A DNA stretch of 64,000 nt from Tubulanus polymorphus (Eukaryota; Nemertea; Palaeonemertea; Tubulaniformes; Tubulanidae), in the NCBI RefSeq assembly GCF_964204645.1, contig NC_134033.1, positions 14,634,155 to 14,698,154 on the forward strand, written 5' to 3'. Below, piece after piece: positions 1-12,100 of the stretch. How positions within the stretch are numbered: position 1 is the first letter of the stretch; each line of letters begins with the position of its first letter. The notes under the pieces were generated by a model. That model was not told the origin of the DNA and made no database searches. It worked only from the letters and a program-made list of their open reading frames with translations. The position numbers were made by a program, and so were the translations under genes.

Positions 1-105
1 TTGGATACCAAGTAAGGACTGGATACCCATTCGACTAGATCCCTGTTCACTGGATACCTAATTCAGACTGGATACATACCCAGTTCACCGGATACATGTG
101 AATTT
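1..105. repeat. Degenerate short tandem repeat (CTGGATAC-type) in TUBGCP6 intron
   Basis: Five to six spaced copies of a unit around CTGGATACC (variants GGATACCAAG, GGATACCCAT, GGATACATAC, GGATACATGT) with an irregular spacing of roughly 17-25 bases. It sits directly before the first exon seen in the window, so it is intronic. No coding potential is visible. Confidence 0.5.
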
Positions 106-119
106 TATTCTGTTTATAG

Positions 120-3100
120 AAATGAACCGTGCGACGCGGCGGCGCGAACCGAGCTGAATATCGGACCGTTTAACCAAGCGTTAGGATACGTCTTCGAGAA
201 ATTTCGATGCCAACGAAAGTTTGACGAAGCGAACAAGATGGAGGATTTATTGAGTCGACTTCAGTTGTATGAGGGTACGTGTGCAGAGGTGCATCGGGGG
301 AAGGCCGGGTTCCACAAGAACAGAAAAGGCATTTTTCGGATAAACTAGCCTTCCTTGTCAATGGACCCTAGTGGGGTCCCTCCATCATAACCTGCATATT
401 GGACTCATCGTATCAGTACCGGTATTTGATATTTTTGAAGAATTGAACCCAAAAAGACGCAAGTTCTGATATGCTGATTGTCAAATTTGCAGGTTTTTTA
501 CTATTCGGTCTTGAAGAAAGAGGAAACTTGTGGAAAGGCAGGGACCCTGACTTCTGAGACCACCCCCTAAATCCTCCCCTGGTGTGCAAGTTCATTCAAT
601 TTTGGTTTCACCTAATTGTACATGGTTGCCACAGAACAGGGAAATTGGGAAAAACTTGGGAATTTTGAAATAATAATTCCCAGTTGGAAATATTTGGGAA
701 TTTCAAAGATTTTCGTCGAATCAGCTGGGAAATATTTGCTGTATTACATTTGCTGAAGGTAACTTTCTTCAGCGATTTCCCTTGAAAATCATCTTAATCA
801 ACCAGTTACCACTAAGATGTTGACTGTAGAAATTTTGGTATCTGTTCATTTCCGTTTGGATAAATTGAAAAATTACCCATGAAATACTTGGGAAAAACCT
901 GGGAATTTTTGATTTATCTAACTGTAAGAACCATGGATTTAAGACGTGTGTGTTTTTTGTTCTCTGTTTAGGTGATTCGGGCGCTACTGTTAAATCAGTA
1001 TTATCGATGTTATTGAGTTTAGCCGAAGCAGACGACGATGTTCCGCGAACTGGCGGCGCCCCCTGCCCGATACTCGGAGACGTTCTCATACCCGTCGCTC
1101 AGAAACCGAACGTGTTCGTTATTCCAGATGGCGCTCCGGTCTACGGCGATACGAACGTCCGGCCGTGCCGCGATGATAAATACAATATATCATATACTCA
1201 CTTCCCAGAGTAAGTTCTAGTTGTATATATTGTCTCTTATAAACCATTCTCATCAATTCAGATGAGTTCATCATCGATTCCAGTGTCCAGAGTCTCTACG
1301 ACTCCTTGATTCCTTAAAAATTTCTTCTAAACAGAAAATGTTTTTAAGGATGCTCGAGAATGCCCAAAACTCCTTCAATTTTGAGAAATGTTTGAGTGCT
1401 TATATTGTGGATTGGCTGGTCTGTGTTTTAAGGACCGTATGTGTCTATTTTCAGTTATTTGTTCAATGCTGTTCCACCCATTCAGAACAACAACAACAAC
1501 AACCCTTACATCAAAGATTCCATTGATAAAATGAAGGTAAACTTTATTTATACCTCATTTACCGGTGTTTCTTTAACCCATCCTTTTTGTACACCTTGTC
1601 TTGTAGACCAGGTAGTGTCCCTCTGTCTGAGAATAACAGCCAGTTTCCACTGTTATTTGGTTAAGTAATGGTTTGACACTAAAAGTTAGCAGGGACAATC
1701 CCTATTTTAAGATCAAAAAAAAAAAAAATGAATGTTTTATGACCCAGTAATATCCAGAAGAAGTTTTAAATGGGTGGCTGCCCCTTTCAAACCCCATCTA
1801 ATGGATATTACTGGGACTTAAACCATTCTTACTGTTTGCCCATTCGCCTGCGGCAGATTCACGGGAATTTTGTGTGTTATAACATGGAAAGACCAGGGGC
1901 AAAACTCAGGGAATTTGTAAATGGGCGGAAAGTGGCCGCCCTTTAAATGATATGTTGTATTTTTGTTTGTAGTTGTGTAGTGTATCTCCCGGAATGAGGC
2001 ACCAGCACGCAGCAGCAGCAGCAGCAGCTGACGATGACTCATACTCATTGAGAAACAGACGTACTCTGTTCGGAGCGTTCACCTACGGCGTCGTCGCTAC
2101 GACCGATTTAAACATCAAACTAGAAATTCCCGACATCGACGAGGAAAATCTCGGGTTCGTAAATTACAAAAAAATTCACGATAATCACAAATTTGAGAAT
2201 TTTTCGCTTTCTAAGTAAAAAGACCTCTTTAATATGGCGGATGAATTGATCAGGGCAGCCACTTACATGCGTTCATAATCGATGATATTGAACAGAAAGA
2301 TTATCAATCTGACAATTTTGAGATCCCTTATTGTCTAAATTATGTAAATCCTAAGAATTATCTGTATCAACCGCATTCATTACTGTTTTAACCAATTTAC
2401 CAATTTGGGATTTTTAACAAAGTTCGCTGACCTCTCTCGTAGTAGATAGAATTAATGATATTTTCTCTATCTTGAACCAATTCTAAATCTAATTTTTCAG
2501 TGATTCTGCATTTCCTAAATATACGGAGGTAAGTGAATTTGAATATGTTGAGTGCTCTGCGTAGAAGGATAGCTTCAGGTTTAAAAGATGATTTTCTTTT
2601 CGTTTCATTAATATTCATCGATGTTCCTTTTTTCATATCCGAAGAAGAATCTCAGGCAACACGAATCGGAAGACGAAGGTTTAGGGACCGATTCGGAATC
2701 GGTATCCTCAGTCGAGTCGAGGATGAAATTGCGATCGCCGTTCTGCGAAGAATTGGATCAGTGGGAACTGGCCTTACTGTATAAACCGAATACTCACTAC
2801 ACCTGGGAAACGAGAGGAAAGTGAGTAAAGTTTTTGATGTAGAAAAAAATTGAAGCATCTGAAAAGTCATGAAAATGCTTGAAAAATTCAGAAAAAGTGT
2901 CCGTCAAAATACTTTGGCCCCTTTTTATGCCTTAAAATGTGCAGCTCAGAATTTATGCATAAGCTATCTGTGTTGAAGTTTAAGAAATTTGATTTTAATG
3001 TTGTGATCAGTAACTGTTTACCGGTATGTTATATTTGATCTTTACATGAAAAATGTGAAAAGTTATGCGAAAAAACTGATTGTAAGAATGTGAAAAAGTC

Positions 3101-6100
3101 TGAAAATTCCAGAGTTCATCAATCTGATTCATGGCATTCCTGAATTGGGTCCTATCGAGTGTTCCTCTGCGGTTCTAGCTAAATTATGATTAATTCACGA
3201 CCCATATATTCATCATTTTCAAATTTCAGACCGTCCGAAAAGGAACAACCGTATCTAACCGAGGCCGGACCGGAAGCGTTCGATCACGTGTGTTCAATCG
3301 TTAATGGTTGGTTGAGATTAATAAATCCGGCTACAGTTCACATTAGTGAACGTATTGTTACGATGAGCCAACTGATCAAACATATACAGTACTTACTGGT
3401 CGGAGTGCCTTCTGAAACATTCTCTTTAAACCAGGTCAGTAAAACATACGTATCTTGGTGAGTTCATTAGAATCCAGTGAGTATGTTAGAGTCCAGTGAG
3501 TTCATTGGAATCTAGTGAGTTCATTATGCGTTGTGTTACAAACTCCCTGAATGTAGAATTGAAATATCTGTGCTAATATTCAATTTGTTAGTCTTGTGCT
3601 AAACAGGGTTCCTACGGTCTATCAAATCCCTCAGTCAGATGACCTTAAATTCCAAATTCAATTTTGAGGGAACACATTCAACAAAATACCTAAAATTCTT
3701 AGTGTTAGCCCTCAAATACTCCTCAAATCCTGAAAATATTCCTTGGAAAATATTTGTAATCACACATTTATTAAAAGAACAAGGTCCTTTCATACATTGC
3801 GTCTTTGCTAATTGCTTTGATTGTACACAACACGATGGGTTATACAGCATAGTCTGTTGTCAAACAACAATTGATATATTTACAATTTCAGGCAACTGGT
3901 AAATTTACGATGTACGAAGGCGTTAAAATCTCCGGTTTATCGACGGAGTCGTTGCGCGCGTCGTGTTCGGAATTCATCGAATGCGGTGAGAGTTGTCGTA
4001 AACTCGATCGTTTCGCTCATCAGACGTCGAAACTATCGTTTTACAGTAAGGGTAACGTGTTCCAGGCGTTCGCTCGCGCTATACGCAGATACCTCTACTA
4101 TTACAACACAGCCGTGGCCTCCGTACCGAATCATAAAACCGTGCTCGAGATGAAATGTATGCTGGAAAAACTAATGCGCCAAATCGGGTAAAATGTTTTG
4201 TAAAATTTTTGGGTATCTTTCTGGTTTAACAGGGTGGCCACTTATCTGGACATCAGGGACAGGTCAGGATCAAGTAAAAAAAAAAACAACTTGCATGTCA
4301 GGGAATAGTCAAGGAAAAATTAGGGAGAAGCAAGTCAAATAAAAATGGCCGTCCTATTTAACGGGCCCAATCTCGGCTATCCTTGCTTATTTCTGTCCAA
4401 CTCGTATGTACCACCTTCAAGTCTGTCAACTGTCAAGGGTTCGCGACTGATCTTTCGCATATTTATTGTTACCTCGCTAGGTATTTGGTTGGCTTGTGTA
4501 AACTCGATTCTCTCGGTTCCGGTCAAGAAAGTAACTTCCCGACTGTAAGTTTCTAACTGTGGGAAAGGCCAGTTTAACCCGCGCCCCTCATCTACCTGTA
4601 CGTACGATATCTCGTTATTTCTAGGGGTTGAAATTGTTGATGTATTTGTATGAACACACGCTCGCTAACTGTGCCATGGATCACTATACGATGTTACTGT
4701 ATCTTCTGACGAACTGTTGTGTGCCGTTTACCGTGTAAGTTATTTAACTCATTTAACTGATTGAAAAACTGAAATAATCTCGATTCAAACTGCTCGGAAA
4801 TTTAATCGTGAATATGATTATTTTATGTTTTCAGGTTTTTGAAAGACTGGATTTTCCGTGGCATCTATAAAGATGCGTTCAATGAGTTCATGATAAAAAT
4901 GAATGAAGATCATCTATACAGCCGAGGTACGTGTTGTGTTAGCTGCAGATTTGCCCCGAGTCCTGGGACCATTTCCGAGAAGCTTGAATATTGAAACTTC
5001 TAAATCGACTTCAGTAATGAAGACCCGCGTCGACCACTAACCAGCTAGATGGCGTGTATCAATTGGTCAACTCAATTGAAAATAAAAAGTTCATTTTCAA
5101 TTAACTTTCATCTAAGTTTTGGGCCTCCCCTCATGAAATCTGCAAAGAATCTGAAAAGAAATCCACGATTGTTGTTAGAAATGATACTGATTAGTGAATC
5201 TGGCGTAATCCTTGTTTCTCCTAATCGGTCGGTCATTTTGTAAACTGCAATAAAATTTCTAATCAGTTCATTTCTATAGCTGCCGGGTATGTTATGGCTA
5301 GCTCGATCCTGATTTCAAAAAAGTAATAATGTACAGGGTAGATACGCGGCTGGCCGGGTTGACTTTAAAGCTCAGTAGAAATGAGAAAGAAGGTATCAAT
5401 TTATTTTTAGCTTTAGCCTAAAGTCGTCATTGTTGTTGTGTTTGTAGATAAATTCTACTGGACTCATGGTTATGAACTGCTGCCAGATGAGACGAGCTTT
5501 TTGGGTAAAATCATGACTGATATCTATTTGTGCGGTAAATCGGTGAATCTGCTAACACTGTGCTGTCCCGATGTGAGTATTAAAAAGTATTTTTTCTTCG
5601 AATTTGGTGAAATTAATCCCGGGGACGACTCGCTGTTTTGCTGCCGGCGGGTGTAGTGGGTTTGAAAGGGTCACCAAATCAAAAAAAATCAAACGAAATC
5701 TACCAATTAGACAGATAAAAGGGTAAATCCCTATTTTAAGATCAAAAAAGAGATGAAACTGGTCAGTTATACTGATAGCTGGGCAGGTTAAGTTGATCCA
5801 GCGTAACTATACAAATCGATAGCATTCTGACCAAAATCAGTCAAGTAGACTTAAAACTTGAGTGCGTTATACTTGCTATATATTGCTTATTAAGCGCAGT
5901 GGACTTTAGCCTTCTATAGACGAGTGCTGGCAGTTGATATCTATAAGTTTTGGTTCGTTTTCTAATTGCAGCATTTCCTGGCCAAGTCTCACCAAGTCGT
6001 ACCGCCGGTGTATATCTGTTTTTCCGAGCAGCACCTTTCGACGATCAACTCGAAATGCCGTCGTTACGTAACCTACATGGAAAACGAAGCGTCCGATAGG

Positions 6101-9100
6101 GTGATGACTCGGTAAGTCTGTCCAACTTGATTGGACATCACCGCAGGAAAATCTTTTCAATTCAATTTCATCTTAATTTGTATATTTCTATACCCTTCAT
6201 TTCATTAACCATCACATCATTCTCAATTTCATCATTACAACCAATTTTTGGTGTGTGAAGCCAATTAAGGGTCTACAACGGATTTGGCTAGTCATACATC
6301 TAGCCACATTAAGTGTAAAATTATCATATTTGTCTACTCATTATTGTATTATTTGCTTGTTTATTGGGTTTATGTCGTTTGGATATTGGCCTTACCAAGA
6401 CTACCCTAATGGATTGTTGATTTAACCTAATGATGGGACCTCGGCCTTTGAAGTGTTGCCCGCATACTGTAAACCAGCCAGCAGGACTCGAACCCACTTA
6501 TCACTCAGCGCTGATAGTGAATGCAACAGTATTATGCCTTATCCCACTAAATTATGACTAAATTATTGAAATATGGTAAATATCTATAGGGTTGAAATGC
6601 TGAAAAAAGCTGCTGAGAAGAAGAAAATGCGCGTGATGGAAGCGAGGAAGGAGGCGAATCTGCTAGTTCACAAAGTTCAAGCGAAGAACCTCGAAAAACG
6701 AAAAGCGGCAGACGCGAAAAAACGCGCGGAATTCGCTTTCCTTAAACGTCAAATGGAAAAAGATCTCGTTGTGAGTATTTTGGAATGACACCATTTCCTC
6801 GCATATAATGTCATAGCGGCTAATGGGACCAAAATTGGAAAAGAAACTACAGTCAACCCATATCAGTTACATCAGGGATTGACTGCAGGTTTATAAGTCA
6901 TACAGTTGTGATTGGTTTCTTAACATATTTTTGGGGCAGACAGTTTCAAGATCAGATGTGTGGGTTTTTGATCTGAAATCTTTGCTGAAAATAAATGAAT
7001 AAAATAGATTAATTTGTAGAATTGTTTGATGAAAATTTATTTACAAATGTTTTTTTTTTCTGCAGAGGCGTGCGTCGGCCCAGGAGAAAGAGAAAGAAGA
7101 TGATATAGCGATAATGGCCGTGCTCACTGAACAGGAAGATGCAGTCGATCCAGAACTGAAACGGTTGCAAGAAGAAGCTAAGTATGAAAATTAAACCCAT
7201 TTCAAAAATTTGAGGAGACTAAATACAGTGTAACATTGGTACAATGAACTTTAGGAGACCACAGAGACAATATATTGGTTATAACTGTTGTTTCCAGAAT
7301 TGTCCTATTTGGAATGAAATTCTGTCTGTTTCATGCGATAAATCATTTCATCCAATTCATGAGGTTTCACTGTACTATACCTGAGGCCTACTATTAGTGT
7401 ATCAAACACCATAGAGATCTAAGATTAGATGATTTTGAAAAAAAAGACTATGATACGATTATGTTCGACCACGTTTAAAGGTACTTTTTCATGTCATTTA
7501 TAGGGAAGAATTGGTCGAAAAATACCGTAAACTGATGGAAGAAGCTGAACTTCGCGAACAACGAGCTTTATGGAAGGTGAAACGAGCGAAATTAGCGGAA
7601 GCTCGACGACAGTTCTTCGAATCAGACAAATTACAGGTGAGTTTAAATCATTGCCTCACAAGATTACGAGGTTTGCTTATGATGATGTAGCAGGTTATTT
7701 ACAGATCAGAAAGATGTATTTTTCCCTTCACTGTGGGGAAATCAGGGAATTCTGACTCTTCTGAAGTCAGGGAATTTGAATTTTTAAGGCCTTGCTGGCG
7801 TTGAGTGGCAAAAGAAACCTCTTAATAAGAAACAGCCCCCACTGAGGATGTATGATTTAATCAGGGAATTTTTGGTCAAGGGTCCAGGAAAATCAGGGAA
7901 TTTTGGGTTAACTGATGTGTATGAACCCTTCTGCAGGAAGTTATCAAACTTTGTCAACAATGTCTACTTCACCATTTCAGCATGACATGCCTGATTACAC
8001 AGTCTCTGGCATCGAACCAATAGATGTTGCGAATTTACCTCCCTGGGCGGCAAAACGTCTTACCGACACTAAAGAGGATATGTTGTCGATTGAGAATTCA
8101 GAAGTTCCTGTTTCTGAGATACAGGAGGATAGAAGTTTACCGAAATGGGCTGCTGGTCGCTTAAACACCTCAGCCACAATAACAATTACTGATGAACCCG
8201 TCGATGGGATTCCTGAAATGCCCAATTGGGCTCAAGAACGTCTTCACGAAAGTGTGACGGTGGACGCAGGAATGAATGGTGGAACAGACACAAAGGTAGA
8301 TAGGACAGATGGAACTGTGGATAGAACAGATGGAACTGTAGATATCAGTGTAACAGCTGCAAATATTGTTGAAGGTTCTGTGAATAGCACTGAGCAAGGT
8401 GCGACTACTACCAATGAAGTCGATTCAGATTCTGCGAATGTGAAAGCAGATATGGCTCCGGGAGATGTAAGGGCTTCGGATATGGATAAAGCGAATGTGG
8501 TCAGCTTCGAAGGAGATATTGATGACATTACAATATCTCAGGAGAAAGGAGTTATCGCTACTGGTAAAGGAGCTGTAGGTGTAGAAAGGGCTATGGATGC
8601 AGCGAAAGGAGCAATGGCAGATGGAGATTTTGGTTCCGTAGATACATTGAAAGAAGAAGTTGCAGGTTCCGTTGAAAGCTTTATGACAATCAATCGAGTT
8701 GATGGCGAAACTTCTGTGGAAACTTCCGATATTTCTATAAGTATATGTACTGATCATCTAGAAATGAAAGATACCAGTCTGGAAACGGCTTCTTCTCACA
8801 TCACCGACGAAACCGAACAACTAGATCTCGATCAAATTAGATTACGAAAATTCCACAATTTGAACATCCACGGACGCCACGCCTCGCAGCAAACCGATAC
8901 GTCTGAGGATGCATCACCGCGGGGATTAGTGTTAGATAATCCGTCTGATGAAACAGAAGGAGGAGTGATGGATATAGATTCGAGAGCGGATCGGTTTAGA
9001 ATAATAAACGCTGCAGGACGACATGCCTCGCAGCAGACCGGCTCGGATGTCATCATGCCTGAAACTGATAAAGAAAGCGATGATTTGGTAGGCTACAGTT

Positions 9101-12100
9101 CACCGTGTGCTACGGCAGTATGTCCTGGAGAACAACGTCCCGTCAGTTGCGTGTCTGATGAAACAGGTTATCATTCCGAACCAGGAATGGGTAAAGGTCA
9201 ACAGAGTCCCGGCGACCGAAGGTCCGCTGAATCGACGCAAGAAGTTAGAACTCATAACAGGTGGAGTGAAAACGAACGTCTAGACGTCGAACAAATCAGA
9301 CTGAGAAAATTCCAAAGTTTGAACATCCACGGACGCCACGCCTCGCAGCAAACCGATACGTCTGAGGATGCGTCACCGCGGGGATTGGTGCTAGATAATC
9401 CATCTGATGAAACAGAAGGCGGAGTGATGGATATAGATTCGAGAGCAGATCGTTTTAGAATGATAAACACTGCTGGACGACACGCCTCGCAGCAGTCCGG
9501 CTCGGATGTCATATATCCTTCATCGGTCGAAACGGGGCCGCGATTAGAAGCCGTAGAATCACCCGCCGTTGTCGGTCCGTTCATGCATGACAACGAAAAC
9601 GAACAAATCGATGAAATTAGAGTCAATAAGTACAAACAGATGAATAAACACGGCTCTCATGCCTCTCAGCAGACCGGTTCAGATATCATCATGCCGAAAA
9701 CTGATAGTGTCGCCCCGGTTGAAAGTGACTATGCCGTTAGTTATGGGTTCAACTCGCCCAGCTCTACCGGAGTGGATCGAGTAGAACGTTCGTGCAGTCA
9801 TGTTTCCGATGAAACCGGGTATCATTCCGAAGCTGGTGTTCGTAGATCACAGATCGACCGGAATATCGAGTCATCGCAGTCTGATAGCAGACGCGGCGCT
9901 CTCGGTTATATCTCGCAGGAAACCGAAGCCTCGGATATAGAAGGAATTCGTCAGGATCGATTCAAATATCGTAATCTTCAGCACGGGCATCACCCGTCGG
10001 AGCAATCCGAGAACGTTTTACGATTCGACGAAGGGATGGCGCGCGCTTCGACGCCGAAGACGCAGCACGGGCGCGGACTTACGGATTCGGTGTTTGAAAC
10101 TCCAACTGGTTCTGACGATCACGGCCCCGTCTCACACCCGTCGACGGAAAGCGAAGAAATGTCGGAGGCTGTTCGCTTGAACCGGTTTAAAACGAGGAAT
10201 AAACACGGTTCGCATCCGTCGGCGTCGTCGGTCGAGAAGTTACTTTATGGAGCGAAAAATGACGACTACAATCCGTCGCCTCTTACGATCGAAGGTACGC
10301 GAGGTCTAGAAACCGATGAATAAACCTTATAACAATCTCATTTCGACACCAAAACAGTTCTCTAGATATGATTTTTGTTTTATAGAAAATGATGAAGAGT
10401 TTGATAAAGAAACGGATGAGGAAATCGCGGACGCTTTCATCAGTGAATCAGGAGTTAAACCATACCATTACCCGGATATTGGTGAGTTGTGATATGTACT
10501 TGATGAAGAGAATAGTTCATTATTCAAAAGCACTTTGAATTAAAACAATCTCAAAGTTTCATTACGGAATATATTTCTAAAAAGTGGCTTTTAAGACGCT
10601 CTGTAAATAGAAATTCCTCTAGAGCGTATTTTGTTGTTCTCGCTGGTGACAAGTGGCACAAAGGACCTCTTGAGAAGAAACAGCCCCTAATCTTATAGTT
10701 TAATCGGGGAATTCGAATTTTTGGCATCTCGTTTTTGTGGATGACGAATAGCACAAAAAACTCCCTAAAAGAACCCTGAATTGATTTCATTGTCGTGTGA
10801 TGTTTCTGCGTCTGTTACAGGTCTAGAACGAATGGGTGAAATACTGAAAGAGGAGATGACGCGCAGTTTAAGTTCGCCGGTTCCCGAGATCGAGCATGTC
10901 GATACGTTGCGTTATCAGCCGCTCGATTCGCTGATGAATAAATGCCTCGCTCCGCCGATATTCGCCCAGATTTCGCTCGTCAATCGAAGCCTGTTGAACT
11001 ATTTCTTCAACGAACTCGAAATCGATCGTCACTTCGAAGCATTGCGCATGTATTTGTTTCTGGAAGACGGCGAATTTGGTCAAACTCTAAGTGATTCGTT
11101 ATTCGAAAGGGTAAGAATTATTTGCGATTTATGAACCCCTGATTTCTAACGTTTTCTAACTATCATTGTTTACCATCAACAAAGTTATCCTTATAGAATC
11201 AGTTAGCAGCAAACTGAGTACACAATTCAAACTTGTGGCAAACTTGCCGTTACAGAATGTAATATTTTGATAGTATGTTGAAAAAATCTATAAAATATGA
11301 CCTTGTTATTATTTAGAAGTATTTCTTATTGCCATTATTTATGATTACTTACCGTTATCTATCATAATCTTTTATTATTCATCACTCAACCTTTTTTCCC
11401 AAGGGACTTAAATGTCCGCAATGATTGCTAAACCTTCATGGCTCTGTTCAGACTCCTCTAATCAATTTCCTATTTCTATCATGTATTTATTGTAATGTTT
11501 CAATCAATTGATGCTCAAATAAATCTTACGTTATTGATGGTTCAATGTTTTCCAGCTATCGACGGACTGTATGCCACACGAGGTGTTGAACCCAGTCTCG
11601 TTGAATCGAATATTAACGAAAGCTTTGCGATCGTCGATACACGCCGAGAACACTTCTCTTACTGAAAATATCAGCTTCAGAGTTAAATACATTCCTGCCA
11701 TACTACAACTTAACAGTAAGTCCGGTGAAAACTAGAAAACCTGGCATTCAATTTGTGAATTACCGCATTTTCTGTCCTTGCAGAAGATAATTCAAATATT
11801 ATTTGTTTTCTATTTCAGCTGCCAGTGCCATCAACTGTTTAGATTTACAATACAAAGTGAAGTGGCCCTTGAACATTGTAATCACCGACAATTGTTTGGA
11901 CAAATATAACCGAGTTTTCACTTTCATGTTACAAATGAAGAGAATAAGTTGGATCATCAAAGACATCTGGCATCGACTGAAACACGATGGTAACGTATTC
12001 AATTGTGGGTTAACTGTCAAATATTGTGTAGTTCGGGGTTCTGCTGATTGGTACATTGTTTAAATATGGTGTGCTGTCTTTCAATGATGTTGTACTACCA

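Noticed and set aside
7915-7980. Upstream extension of the large TUBGCP6 exon to the CAG at 7935
   Set aside because: Joining at 7936 would put the exon out of frame with the previous one (phase 0) and lead to a stop; the acceptor at 7980 keeps the frame.
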